A DNA stretch of 64,000 nt, taken from assembly GCA_031549195.1 (NCBI GenBank), contig JAVBQF010000001.1:122430-186429 (forward strand). Direction: 5' to 3'. Each line of letters begins with the position of its first letter. Position 1 is the stretch's first letter. Shown piece by piece: positions 27,525 through 36,408 of this stretch. The notes under the pieces were generated by a model that saw only the letters and a program-made list of their open reading frames with translations, had not been told where the DNA came from and did no database searches. Both the position numbers and the translations under genes were made by a program. The stretch comes from JAVBQF01 sp031549195. GTDB taxonomy: Bacteria > Bacillota_I > Bacilli_A > RF39 > UBA660.

Positions 27525-27947
27525 ATGCTTACAGTTAACCAATTAGTTAAAAAAGGTAGAAGTAACAAAGTTAGAAAAAGTAAATCGCCTGTATTAAGAG
27601 TGGGATTCAATAGTGTTCTAAAAAAACAAACAAACAATACATCCCCACAAAAGCAAGGTGTTTGTACTCGTGTTGGAACAATGACACCAAAAAAACCTAA
27701 CTCAGCACTTCGTAAATACGCTCGTGTTCGTTTAAGCAATGGCTTAGAAGTAACTTGTTATATTCCAGGTATTGGACACAATTTACAAGAACATAGTGTG
27801 GTGTTAATTCGTGGTGGACGTGTTAAGGACTTAATCGGTGTGCGTTACCATATTATTCGTGGAACAGCAGACACTGCAGGAGTTAAAGATAGAAAACAAG
27901 CTCGTAGTAAATATGGAGCTAAAAGACCAAAAGAAGCTAAAAAATAA
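27525..27947 (+). CDS. rpsL: 30S ribosomal protein S12
   Basis: The 140-residue protein shapes the decoding centre. The conserved [20 protein letters not shown] segment includes the wild-type Lys that streptomycin-resistance mutations change. [23 protein letters not shown] and [13 protein letters not shown] follow. ATG 27525 follows AAAGGAG; the in-frame ATG-like start at 27501 lacks a site. It leads the rpsL-rpsG-fusA operon, with rpsG 25 bp downstream. Confidence 0.98.
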   Translation: MLTVNQLVKKGRSNKVRKSKSPVLRVGFNSVLKKQTNNTSPQKQGVCTRVGTMTPKKPNSALRKYARVRLSNGLEVTCYIPGIGHNLQEHSVVLIRGGRVKDLIGVRYHIIRGTADTAGVKDRKQARSKYGAKRPKEAKK

Positions 27948-27972
27948 AAAATAACGGAAGGAGGATACAATT

Positions 27973-28440
27973 ATGCGTAAAAGACGTGCGGTAAAAAGAG
28001 ATGTTTTACCAGATCCAATATATAAATCAAAAATAGTTACAAAATTAGTAAATACAATTATGCTTGATGGTAAAAAAGGTATAGCTCAAACAATTCTTTA
28101 CGAAGCATTTGATATTGCAAGTAAGAAAAGTGGAGAAGAACCTTTAGTTTTATTTGAAAAAGCTATGGAAAATATTAAACCTCAACTTGAAGTTAAATCA
28201 CGTAGAGTTGGTGGGTCAAACTATCAAGTACCTATAGAAGTTTCTGCTGCAAGAAGTCAAGCATTAGGACTTCGTTGGCTTGTTAAATATGCAAGACTAA
28301 GAGGCGGAAGAGGAATGGCTGAAAATTTAGCTAATGAATTAGTTGACGCAGCAAATGGAACAGGTGCTGCTGTTAAGAAACGTGAAGATACACATAGAAT
28401 GGCAGAGGCTAACAAAGCATTTGCACATTATCGTTGGTAG
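27973..28440 (+). CDS. rpsG: 30S ribosomal protein S7
   Basis: The 155-residue protein is a primary binder of the 16S rRNA 3' domain and lies near the exit tRNA site. It starts [17 protein letters not shown], the family signature, and contains [13 protein letters not shown] and [21 protein letters not shown]. It starts after GGAAGGAGG and is followed by fusA after 12 bp. Confidence 0.98.
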   Translation: MRKRRAVKRDVLPDPIYKSKIVTKLVNTIMLDGKKGIAQTILYEAFDIASKKSGEEPLVLFEKAMENIKPQLEVKSRRVGGSNYQVPIEVSAARSQALGLRWLVKYARLRGGRGMAENLANELVDAANGTGAAVKKREDTHRMAEANKAFAHYRW

Positions 28441-28452
28441 GAGGGAGTAGTT

Positions 28453-30522
28453 ATGGCAAGAGAAACATCGTTATTACATACAAGAAACTTTGGGATAATG
28501 GCACATATCGATGCAGGTAAAACAACATGCTCAGAACGTATACTATTCCATACTAAGAAAATTCATAAAATTGGTGAAACACATGATGGTGCTTCACAAA
28601 TGGACTGGATGGCTCAAGAGCAAGAACGTGGTATAACAATCACTTCTGCTGCAACTACAGCTTATTGGAATGGGTATAGATTAAATATAATCGATACTCC
28701 AGGACACGTAGACTTTACTGTTGAAGTTAGTCGTAGTTTAAGAGTATTAGATGGTGCAATAGCACTTCTTGATACTCAAGCTGGTGTTGAACCTCAAACA
28801 GAAACAGTTTGGAGACAAGCAACAGAATTTGATGTTCCAAGAATTATTTTCTCAAATAAGATGGATAAAATGGGAGCAGATTTTAATTATTGTTTAGGTA
28901 CAATTAAATCTAGACTTGGAGTTAATGCTAAACCTATTGAATGGCCAATCGGTGCAGAGGATAACTTCCATGGTGTAATTGATTTGGTTACTATGAAGGC
29001 TTATGAGTTTGATGGTGGTGCTGAAGAAGAGTATAAGGAAATAGAAATTCCAGCTGATCTTAAGGCTATTGCTGAAGAGAAAAGAGCTGATTTACTTGAA
29101 GCAGTTGCTGAATATGATGATGAGATGATGGAGCTTTATCTTGATGGTAAAGAAGTACCAGTTGAGTTAATTAAAAGAGCAATTAGAAAAGGTGTTCTAT
29201 CAGTTAAATTTTTCCCAGTAATGTGTGGAACAGCACTTGGAAATAAAGGTGTTAAGTTATTACTTGACGCAGTTATTGATTACTTACCAAGTCCGCTTGA
29301 TGTTGAGGCAATTAAATGTACAGATATCAATGGTGATGAAACAGTAAGACATCCAAGTGATGATGAGCCTTTTAGTGCATTAGCATTTAAGGTTATGACT
29401 GATCCATTTGTTGGAAGATTAACATTCTTTAGAGTTTATTCAGGACACTTAAGTAGTGGTTCATATGTTATGAACTCTACAAAAGATACAAAAGAAAGAA
29501 TAGGAAGAATACTTCTAATGCATGCTAACAATAGATCTGAAATTACAGATGTATATACAGGAGATATAGCAGCAGCAGTAGGGCTTAAAAATACAACAAC
29601 AGGAGATACTCTATGTGATGAAAAGAAACAAGTTATTCTTGAATCAATGGAATTTCCTGAACCAGTTATTCAATTAGCTGTTGAACCAAAATCAAAAGCT
29701 GATCAAGAAAAAATGGGTGTTGCATTACAAAAACTTGCTGAAGAAGATCCGACATTTAAGGTTCATACTGATCCTGAAACTGGTCAAACAGTTATTGCTG
29801 GTATGGGAGAACTTCACTTAGATGTTCTAGTTGATAGAATGAAAAGAGAATTTTCTGTTGAAGCTAATGTTGGTAAGCCACAAGTTGCATACCGTGAAAC
29901 AATCAAAGGTACTGCAGAGTGTGAAGGTAAGTATATTAAACAATCTGGTGGTCGTGGACAATATGGGCACGTATGGATCAAATTTGAACCAAATCCAGAT
30001 AAAGGATATGAATTTGTTGACGCTATCGTTGGTGGAGTTGTTCCAAGAGAATACATTCCAGTTACTGATAAAGGATTACAAGAGGCTCTTGCTTCGGGTG
30101 TTCTTGCAGGATATCCAATGATAGATGTTAAAGCAACATTATTTGATGGATCATACCATGATGTTGACTCAAGTGAAATGGCATATAAGATTGCAGCTAG
30201 TATGGCTTTAAAAGAAGCAAAAAATAAATGTAATCCAGTGCTACTTGAACCAATAATGAAAGTTAATGTTACGGTCCCAGACGAATACTTCGGTAACGTT
30301 ATGGGAGACTTAACTGCAAGACGTGGACGTCCACTTGGTCAAGAATCAATGGGAAATGCTATTAGATTAACAGCAATGGTTCCACTATCAGAAATGTTTG
30401 GTTATGCTACTAACTTAAGAAGTAATAGCCAAGGAAGAGGTACATTTATAATGGAATTCGACCACTATGAAGAAGTACCAAGAAATATCGCTGAAGAAAT
30501 AATTAAGAAGAGCGGTAATTAA
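28453..30522 (+). CDS. fusA: Elongation factor G
   Basis: The 689-residue GTPase drives ribosome translocation and, with RRF, recycling. G-domain motifs are AHIDAGKTT (G1), RGITITSA (G2), DTPGHVDF (G3) and NKMD (G4). Domain IV begins near [15 protein letters not shown], and [15 protein letters not shown] is in domain V. The length is standard. A TAGGAGGGAG site precedes it. A tuf promoter follows in the 107-bp gap to tuf. Confidence 0.98.
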   Translation: MARETSLLHTRNFGIMAHIDAGKTTCSERILFHTKKIHKIGETHDGASQMDWMAQEQERGITITSAATTAYWNGYRLNIIDTPGHVDFTVEVSRSLRVLDGAIALLDTQAGVEPQTETVWRQATEFDVPRIIFSNKMDKMGADFNYCLGTIKSRLGVNAKPIEWPIGAEDNFHGVIDLVTMKAYEFDGGAEEEYKEIEIPADLKAIAEEKRADLLEAVAEYDDEMMELYLDGKEVPVELIKRAIRKGVLSVKFFPVMCGTALGNKGVKLLLDAVIDYLPSPLDVEAIKCTDINGDETVRHPSDDEPFSALAFKVMTDPFVGRLTFFRVYSGHLSSGSYVMNSTKDTKERIGRILLMHANNRSEITDVYTGDIAAAVGLKNTTTGDTLCDEKKQVILESMEFPEPVIQLAVEPKSKADQEKMGVALQKLAEEDPTFKVHTDPETGQTVIAGMGELHLDVLVDRMKREFSVEANVGKPQVAYRETIKGTAECEGKYIKQSGGRGQYGHVWIKFEPNPDKGYEFVDAIVGGVVPREYIPVTDKGLQEALASGVLAGYPMIDVKATLFDGSYHDVDSSEMAYKIAASMALKEAKNKCNPVLLEPIMKVNVTVPDEYFGNVMGDLTARRGRPLGQESMGNAIRLTAMVPLSEMFGYATNLRSNSQGRGTFIMEFDHYEEVPRNIAEEIIKKSGN

Positions 30523-30566
30523 TAGTTTAATACTAAGTAATTAAATCACTTAGTTATTAAAAATAG

Positions 30567-30595
30567 TTGATAAATTATCAATTATTAGATAAAAT
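30567..30595 (+). promoter_or_regulatory. Promoter of tuf
   Basis: TTGATA (30567-30572), a 17-bp spacer and TAAAAT (30590-30595), giving a short leader before tuf. Confidence 0.6.
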
Positions 30596-30629
30596 ATAGT
30601 AGTAATATATAAAAGGAGGAAATTATAAA

Positions 30630-31814
30630 ATGGCAAAAGCAAAATTCGACCGTTCAAAACCACATGTAAATATTGGTACAATTGGTCACGTTGACCACGG
30701 TAAAACTACATTAACTGCAGCAATTACTTCTTGTTTAGCAAAAAAAGGATTAGCTGAATTCCAAGATTATGCAAATATTGACAAAGCTCCAGAAGAAAGA
30801 GAACGTGGTATTACAATTAATACATCACACGTTGAATATCAAACAGCTACTCGTCACTATGCGCACGTTGACTGTCCAGGGCATGCTGACTATGTTAAAA
30901 ACATGATTACAGGTGCGGCTCAAATGGATGGAGCAATACTTGTTATTGCTGCTACAGATGGACCTATGGCACAAACTCGTGAACATATCCTTCTATCTCG
31001 CCAAGTTGGTGTACCTAAGATGGTAGTATTCATGAACAAATGTGACATGGTAGATGACGCAGAACTACTTGATTTAGTAGAAATGGAAATTCGTGAACTA
31101 TTAAGTGAATATGGGTTTGATGGAGATAACACTCCAATCATTCGTGGATCAGCTTTAAAAGCTCTTGAAGGAAATCAAGAATACATGGATAAGGTCTATG
31201 AACTTATGGATGCAGTTGATACATGGATTCCAACACCAGAACGTGATAATACAAAACCATTCTTAATGAGTATTGAAGATGTATTCACAATTACTGGACG
31301 TGGAACAGTTGTTACTGGACGTGTAGAAAGAGGACAATTAAAACTTAACGATACAGTTGAAATCGTTGGTATTAGGGATACTAAGTCTACAGTTGTAACT
31401 GGAATTGAAATGTTTAGAAAACAACTTGATTACGCTGAAGCAGGAGATAACGCTGGAGTATTATTACGTGGTGTTTCTCGTGAAGAAGTTGAAAGAGGTC
31501 AAGTACTTGCTAAACCTGGATCAGTTACTCCACATGCTAAATTCAAAGCACAAGTTTATGTTTTATCTAAAGAAGAAGGAGGACGTCATACACCATTCTT
31601 TGCAAACTATCGTCCACAATTCTACTTCAGAACTACAGATGTTACTGGTGTTATTGAATTACCAGCTGGTGTAGAAATGGTTATGCCTGGTGATGATATC
31701 GCTATTACAGTTGAATTGATTCACCCAATCGCTATTGAACAAGGTACTAAATTCTCTATCCGTGAAGGTGGAAGAACTGTTGGTGCTGGTGTAGTTAGCG
31801 AAATCGTTAAATAA
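30630..31814 (+). CDS. tuf: Elongation factor Tu
   Basis: The 394-residue GTPase delivers aminoacyl-tRNA to the ribosome. Motifs visible are GHVDHGKTT (G1), RGITI (G2), DCPGHADY (G3) and NKCD (G4), followed by domain II ([14 protein letters not shown]) and domain III ([24 protein letters not shown]). The length is normal. It has a strong AAAGGAGG site and its own promoter, and a terminator follows directly. Confidence 0.98.
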   Translation: MAKAKFDRSKPHVNIGTIGHVDHGKTTLTAAITSCLAKKGLAEFQDYANIDKAPEERERGITINTSHVEYQTATRHYAHVDCPGHADYVKNMITGAAQMDGAILVIAATDGPMAQTREHILLSRQVGVPKMVVFMNKCDMVDDAELLDLVEMEIRELLSEYGFDGDNTPIIRGSALKALEGNQEYMDKVYELMDAVDTWIPTPERDNTKPFLMSIEDVFTITGRGTVVTGRVERGQLKLNDTVEIVGIRDTKSTVVTGIEMFRKQLDYAEAGDNAGVLLRGVSREEVERGQVLAKPGSVTPHAKFKAQVYVLSKEEGGRHTPFFANYRPQFYFRTTDVTGVIELPAGVEMVMPGDDIAITVELIHPIAIEQGTKFSIREGGRTVGAGVVSEIVK

Positions 31815-31822
31815 TAAAATAG

Positions 31823-31850
31823 GATTTTACTTAATGTAAAATCTTTTTTT
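31823..31850 (+). terminator. Terminator of tuf
   Basis: GATTTTAC, loop TTAAT, GTAAAATC and seven T residues. Confidence 0.85.
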
Positions 31851-31854
31851 GTGC

Positions 31855-31883
31855 AATAATAAAAAGAGGATAGTGTCCTCTTT
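31855..31883 (-). terminator. Terminator of the FemX-like gene
   Basis: AAAGAGGA (31863-31870), loop TAGTG, TCCTCTTT. On the minus strand the stem is followed by T-rich sequence, so it ends the minus-strand gene. Confidence 0.75.
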
Positions 31884-33135
31884 ATAATTGAAACCTTACT
31901 TTCCCTTTTGAATTTGAATATAAACTATATATTGGCTTATTAATTACTAATTCAAACTGACCAATATATTCCGTTGCTACGACCTTGAAGTTAAATTTTG
32001 ATTCATTTAATCCCTTATACTCATTTTTTTTCTTATCAAGTTCTCCAGATAGCGCTCCCATGTTTAAGATGTCTAAATTAAGTGTTGAATATTTTTCAAT
32101 AATCTTCCACTTCATAAAAGTAAGTGCTGGAATATTTTTATATAATTTGTTGTAGTCCTCTTCAAATATGTACGCAAATTTTCCATATCTAATCACTATG
32201 CATGCTGCAATAATAATGCCATCAGGGAAATCTTTTAGCAACTGTGTTGAAGTCACAAGATGACTTTTATAAGTAGAAAGAGTTTTGTCTGATTCCATTT
32301 TTTTATTTAAAACCATGCGCATGTCTTTCCCTTTATATCCATTTGACTGAATTATACTGTTAAGATATTCATTCTTATCAATTTCTTTCTCATATAACAT
32401 TTTACTATTATTAACGTATTTCTCTGTGTTTACTTTAGCATAATATATTTCTACATTATCTTTGAAACCTTCACACAATGCTTTATAATAATTACTGTTA
32501 TGACTATATTTGTCTACAAGCATACTATTTAACAATTCATAATCAAGTGTTTCGTCTTTATATATATCAACGCCATATTTAACAGATTTTCTAAGTTTGT
32601 TACGCGCTTGTTTAGTAATTTTTTTAAAGTATGCCTTTGGGACTATTGGCAATGGTAAAATGGCTTCAAATCTAGGAAGTAGTCCTTCAAAATAATTATT
32701 AAATCCCAAGTGATCAAACCCTATATTTTGAAGACATTGAATAATTTCTTGTGATTTTTTGTTTAAGTCTATAACTGCTCCGCTTTCTAGTTTGTGTGAT
32801 AATTTTACAATCGGATCCATTGTTAGAAACATAACTCTTTGTTTAAATAAAAACCTTTTTATTTCTGAAAACACATTATCGAGTAAGTTATTGTTCTCAT
32901 AATCAACTAAAATTCCTCTAGGGGAATATGCAGCTTTAAAAGTTAAGTATGTTATTCTTGAAAGAATAAGTGTTGCTGCTATAAGAGTATTATTGTCTTC
33001 TACGCCAAGATAAAACACATCATATCCAAGAGTCTTCATCATATTTCCGTAAGTTGATGTTTGATACAGGTTGGAATATTTGTGACCAGTAGAAAATTGG
33101 TCAAATGCACCAGATGTTAGTTCTACAACTCTCAT
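31882..33135 (-). CDS. FemX/FemAB-family peptidoglycan aminoacyltransferase
   Basis: The 417-residue protein has the FemAB/FemX layout, a double GNAT-like fold. The N-terminus has YSNLYQTSTYGNMMKTLGYDV, followed by a core with KAAYSPRGILVDYEN. The charged helical arm (about residues 235-265) lies between the two halves, and MKWKIIEKYSTLNLDILNMGA with NEYKGLNESKFNFK is at the C-terminus. Such enzymes add amino acids from aminoacyl-tRNA to lipid II to start an interpeptide bridge. The added residue cannot be told. It is the only minus-strand gene in this part of the window, between tuf and murD. Confidence 0.85.
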   Translation of the reverse strand: MRVVELTSGAFDQFSTGHKYSNLYQTSTYGNMMKTLGYDVFYLGVEDNNTLIAATLILSRITYLTFKAAYSPRGILVDYENNNLLDNVFSEIKRFLFKQRVMFLTMDPIVKLSHKLESGAVIDLNKKSQEIIQCLQNIGFDHLGFNNYFEGLLPRFEAILPLPIVPKAYFKKITKQARNKLRKSVKYGVDIYKDETLDYELLNSMLVDKYSHNSNYYKALCEGFKDNVEIYYAKVNTEKYVNNSKMLYEKEIDKNEYLNSIIQSNGYKGKDMRMVLNKKMESDKTLSTYKSHLVTSTQLLKDFPDGIIIAACIVIRYGKFAYIFEEDYNKLYKNIPALTFMKWKIIEKYSTLNLDILNMGALSGELDKKKNEYKGLNESKFNFKVVATEYIGQFELVINKPIYSLYSNSKGKVRFQL

Positions 33136-33175
33136 AATCTCACTCCTTAAGTTAGTTTATTATAACATATATTCG

Positions 33176-33203
33176 TTGAAAATTAAATATTATATAGTAT
33201 AAT
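33176..33203 (+). promoter_or_regulatory. Promoter of murD
   Basis: TTGAAA (33176-33181), a 16-bp spacer and TATAAT (33198-33203). It is divergent from the FemX-like gene. Confidence 0.65.
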
Positions 33204-33221
33204 TTTAATAGGAGTGATAAT

Positions 33222-34559
33222 ATGTTTGAAAATAATAAAATATTGATTTTAGGCTTTGCAAGAAGTGGTTATGAGGCAGCCAAACTACTTATTAATCGTC
33301 AAAACCAAGTATTTTTAACTGATAGGTCAGCTGATCAAGATTTAGAAAAGATAGATGAATTAAAGGAATTAGGAGTAAAATTAGTATTGGGAGAACATCC
33401 TATTGATTTGCTTGATAATTCATTTGATTATTTGATAAAAAATCCCGGAGTGCCAATAGATCATGAATATGTAATTAGGGCAAAAGAACTAGGGATAGAA
33501 GTCATAAATGAAGTAGAGATGGCTTATAGATTACTGCCAAAAGATATTAAGCTAGTAGGTATTACTGGAACGAATGGTAAGACAACAACGACAACATTAG
33601 TGTATGAAATGCTTAAAAGAGATGGCAGAAGAGCTCATCTTACTGGAAATATTGGATATCCATTATGTAGTTTTCTTGATAAGTTAGAAGCAAACGATAT
33701 AATAGTGATGGAAGTTTCTGCTCAACAACTTGAAAATCTAAATAAATTTAATCCAGATATTGCGGTATTAACCAATCTTTCAGAAGCTCATTTAGAATTC
33801 TTTCCAGGATATGATTATTATAAGAGTTTAAAACTTAAAATATTCAAAAATCATACTTCAAATAATATTGCTATATTAAATATGGAAGATGAAAAAACAA
33901 TAGCCTTAACTAAAGATATTAAGTCAACAGTTAAGTATTTTTCAAGCAATAAAGAAATTAATGGAAGTTATATAAAGGATGATTCTATTTACTATTATAA
34001 TGAGAAAATAATTAATGTTGAAGATATCAAACTAGTTGGAAAGCATAACTATGAAAATATAATGGCTGCAATTATGGTAGTTAAAGAATTTGATGTAAAT
34101 AATTCTACAATTGTTGATTTGCTAAAAGAGTTTGGTGGTGTTGAGCATAGAATAGAATTTGTAAGGGAAGTTAATGAAAGAAAGTTTTTTAACGATTCAA
34201 AAGCAACAAATATTGTATCAACACAAATTGCACTTTCTTCATTTAAGACACCAACAATTATTTTATTGGGTGGACTCGAGAGAAATCAGGATTTTACAGA
34301 ATTAAAAGAATATATGAAGAATGTGAAAGCGATAGTTTGCTATGGAGAATGCAAAAATAGAATTAAAGTGTTTGGAGATTCTTTAATGATTGAGACAATA
34401 GTAGTTGATACATTAAAGGAAGCTACAAAAAGGGCTTATGAATTATCTAATACAGGAGACACGGTTCTTTTAAGTCCAGCAGCAGCTTCATGGGATCAAT
34501 ACAAATGTTTTGAAGATAGAGGAAATGAGTTTAAAGATACTGTTAAAAGCCTGGATTAA
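33222..34559 (+). CDS. murD: UDP-N-acetylmuramoylalanine--D-glutamate ligase
   Basis: The 445-residue Mur ligase adds D-Glu to UDP-MurNAc-L-Ala in the cytoplasm. The N-terminal binding region starts ILGFARSGYEAAKLL. The ATP loop is GITGTNGKTTTTT (residues about 110-122). NIGYPL, EVSAQQLENL, GKHNYENIMAA, GGVEHRIEF and FFNDSKATN are the other Mur motifs, and SPAAASWDQYKCFEDRG near the end is MurD-specific. Together with lgt and FemX it shows a walled cell. It starts after TAGGAGTG. A terminator separates it from eno. Confidence 0.96.
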   Translation: MFENNKILILGFARSGYEAAKLLINRQNQVFLTDRSADQDLEKIDELKELGVKLVLGEHPIDLLDNSFDYLIKNPGVPIDHEYVIRAKELGIEVINEVEMAYRLLPKDIKLVGITGTNGKTTTTTLVYEMLKRDGRRAHLTGNIGYPLCSFLDKLEANDIIVMEVSAQQLENLNKFNPDIAVLTNLSEAHLEFFPGYDYYKSLKLKIFKNHTSNNIAILNMEDEKTIALTKDIKSTVKYFSSNKEINGSYIKDDSIYYYNEKIINVEDIKLVGKHNYENIMAAIMVVKEFDVNNSTIVDLLKEFGGVEHRIEFVREVNERKFFNDSKATNIVSTQIALSSFKTPTIILLGGLERNQDFTELKEYMKNVKAIVCYGECKNRIKVFGDSLMIETIVVDTLKEATKRAYELSNTGDTVLLSPAAASWDQYKCFEDRGNEFKDTVKSLD

Positions 34560-34592
34560 ATAACATAAATATATATATAGTGAAATCATAAG

Positions 34593-34617
34593 AAAATAGT
34601 TTAAAACTATTTTTTTT
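34593..34617 (+). terminator. Terminator of murD
   Basis: AAAATAGT (34593-34600), loop TTAAA, ACTATTTT (34606-34613), then T residues. Confidence 0.75.
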
Positions 34618-34643
34618 GTACATAATTATAAAAGGTGATAATT

Positions 34644-35861
34644 ATGAAAATTGTTGATATTAGAGGAAGGGAAATATTGGATTCAAGAGGTACTCCAACA
34701 GTAGAAGTAGATGTAATTTTAAAGGATGGTACAGTTGGAAGGTTTGCAGTACCTTCTGGTGCTTCAACAGGTGAAAGAGAAGCGCTAGAACTTAGAGATA
34801 AAGAAAGTAGGTATCTTGGTAAAGGTGTTAGAAATGCTGTTAATAATGTAAATGGAATTATAAAGGATACTATTGTTGGTATGGATGTTGGAGATCAAAG
34901 AGAAATAGATAATAAATTGATAAGACTAGACGGTACAAAGAATAAATCTAAATTGGGTGCAAATGCTATACTAGGAGTCTCAGGTGCAGTTTTAAAGGCA
35001 GCAGCATTTACAAATGGTAAAAAACTGTATGAATATATTGGTAATGGTAAAACATTACCAAATTTAATGGTGAATATAATAAATGGTGGTAGACATGCAA
35101 ATAACAAAATAGAATTTCAAGAATTTATGATTGTACCACTTGCAAATTCAGTTTCTACTAGAATTATGATGGCGAGTGAAATATTTCACACCCTAAAAAA
35201 AATATTGGATGAAAAAGGATTATCAACAACAGTTGGCGATGAGGGTGGATTTGCTCCTAATTTCAAAAATAATACAGAAGTATTGGATATCATAATGCAA
35301 GCAATAGAAAAGGCTAATTATAAGGCAGGAGAAAATGTTTTTTTAGCATTAGATGTAGCAGCTAGTGAATTCTATGAAGATGGAGTATACAAGTTTGATA
35401 AAAAGATATATGACGGGAAACAGATGATTAGATATTATAAGAAGTTAATTGATAAATATCCAATCATTTCAATTGAAGACCCACTTGATCAAAATGATTG
35501 GGAGTCTTTTAAAGCGTTGACTAAAGAAATGGGTGATAGAGTAAGAATTGTGGGAGATGATTTATTTGTTAGTAATGTTGAGTCATTAGCTAATGGAATA
35601 AAAAACAAATGCTGTAATTCAATACTTTTAAAACTTAATCAAATTGGAACAATAAGTGAGGCCTTGGATACAATTAATATGGCCAGAGATAATGATTATG
35701 AGGTCATCATATCCCATAGGAGTGGCGAAACAGAAGATACAACAATTGCAGATTTGGCAGTTGGTCTTTCTATTGATAAAATTAAAACTGGATCGATGTC
35801 TAGGAGCGAAAGAATTTGTAAGTATAATCAATTGCTTAGAATAGAAGAAGATTTTGAATAA
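34644..35861 (+). CDS. eno: Enolase
   Basis: The 405-residue enzyme turns 2-phosphoglycerate into phosphoenolpyruvate. Visible residues and motifs are SRGTPTVEVDV, the mobile loop PSGASTGEREALELRD, NGGRHANNKIEFQEFM, GDEGGFAPN (acid), LALDVAASEFY, SIEDPLDQ and GDDLFV (three metal ligands), LLKLNQIGT (catalytic Lys) and SHRSGETED. It is about 25 residues shorter than the usual 430, but all key residues remain. ATG 34644 follows AAAGGTGA; the GTG at 34635 lies within that site. No other glycolysis gene is next to it. Confidence 0.96.
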   Translation: MKIVDIRGREILDSRGTPTVEVDVILKDGTVGRFAVPSGASTGEREALELRDKESRYLGKGVRNAVNNVNGIIKDTIVGMDVGDQREIDNKLIRLDGTKNKSKLGANAILGVSGAVLKAAAFTNGKKLYEYIGNGKTLPNLMVNIINGGRHANNKIEFQEFMIVPLANSVSTRIMMASEIFHTLKKILDEKGLSTTVGDEGGFAPNFKNNTEVLDIIMQAIEKANYKAGENVFLALDVAASEFYEDGVYKFDKKIYDGKQMIRYYKKLIDKYPIISIEDPLDQNDWESFKALTKEMGDRVRIVGDDLFVSNVESLANGIKNKCCNSILLKLNQIGTISEALDTINMARDNDYEVIISHRSGETEDTTIADLAVGLSIDKIKTGSMSRSERICKYNQLLRIEEDFE

Positions 35862-35864
35862 TGC

Positions 35865-35893
35865 TTGAGTTATACCTTAAAATATGTTAAACT
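35865..35893 (+). promoter_or_regulatory. Promoter of secG
   Basis: TTGAGT (35865-35870), a 17-bp spacer and TAAACT (35888-35893). Confidence 0.5.
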
Positions 35894-35918
35894 ATGTACT
35901 AGTAAATGAGGTGAAACT

Positions 35919-36134
35919 ATGAAAATAGTATTATTAATAATATCTTTACTTTTGATATCAATAGTATTATTACAGAGTAACAAAGCAGAGGGAGCTTCTC
36001 AAATCATAACAGGTGGTAATTCTGATTTATTTAGCCAAAGAAAAGAACGTGGTGTAGAATTATTTATTAGCAGATTAACAATGTGTTTAGGAATAGCATT
36101 CTTCTTAATTTGTGTAGTAATGAACTTTGTGTAA
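35919..36134 (+). CDS. secG: Preprotein translocase subunit SecG
   Basis: The 71-residue protein has two membrane helices around a short loop, the SecG layout. VLLQSNKAEGASQIITGG is the conserved stretch after the first helix, followed by LFSQRKERGVELFISRLT and the second helix. It assists SecYE in protein export. In Firmicutes secG commonly precedes rnr and smpB; here an ABC exporter is inserted between secG and rnr. It starts after GAGGTGAAA and ends at a terminator. Confidence 0.93.
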   Translation: MKIVLLIISLLLISIVLLQSNKAEGASQIITGGNSDLFSQRKERGVELFISRLTMCLGIAFFLICVVMNFV

Positions 36135-36138
36135 TAGG

Positions 36139-36163
36139 AACTATTTGTATAAATAGTTTTTTT
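36139..36163 (+). terminator. Terminator of secG
   Basis: AACTATTT, loop GTAT, AAATAGTT, then T residues. Confidence 0.8.
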
Positions 36164-36206
36164 ATGGAATAAAATGGTATTTTATCAATAATTTTAAGAT
36201 TTGTTG

Positions 36207-36235
36207 TTGCTTTTTGTTCTTTTGCTTGTTAAAAT
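36207..36235 (+). promoter_or_regulatory. Promoter of the leader peptide/ABC exporter unit
   Basis: TTGCTT (36207-36212), a 17-bp spacer and TAAAAT (36230-36235), about 31 bp before the leader peptide start. Confidence 0.55.
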
Positions 36236-36266
36236 GGGAAGTGAACTTGAGGAAAGGAGTGGAAAT

Positions 36267-36341
36267 ATGAAGAAATTTAAGAAGTTATTAGTAATCAATA
36301 GTAGTGTAGAATGGAAATACGTAATGTTTCCACATCTTTAA
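36267..36341 (+). CDS. Putative 24-residue leader peptide
   Basis: A short frame (MKKFKKLLVINSSVEWKYV, then five more residues and TAA) has a strong AGGAAAGGAG site and sits between a promoter and a terminator-like hairpin ahead of an ABC exporter. Codons 11-13 (AATAGTAGT, 36297-36305) are complementary to the 5' arm and loop of that hairpin (ACTACTATT, 36366-36374). This is the arrangement of ribosome-mediated attenuation, as known for bmrB-bmrCD in Bacillus. Its translation is inference. Confidence 0.6.
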   Translation: MKKFKKLLVINSSVEWKYVMFPHL

Positions 36342-36365
36342 TCGTAATAAAAAATAAAACGATCT

Positions 36366-36387
36366 ACTACTATTAAGTAGTTTTTTT
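36366..36387 (+). terminator. Attenuator hairpin ahead of the ABC exporter
   Basis: ACTACT (36366-36371), loop ATTA, AGTAGT (36376-36381), followed by T residues. The stem is short (six pairs) compared with other terminators here, and a competing pairing with 36297-36305 is possible, which suggests conditional termination. Confidence 0.6.
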
Positions 36388-36408
36388 ATTTAAAAAAGGA
36401 GGTAAAAA

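Noticed and set aside
27359..27739. Minus-strand frame across the rpsL promoter and start
   Set aside because: It covers a strong promoter and S12 codons on the other strand and lacks a ribosome binding site.
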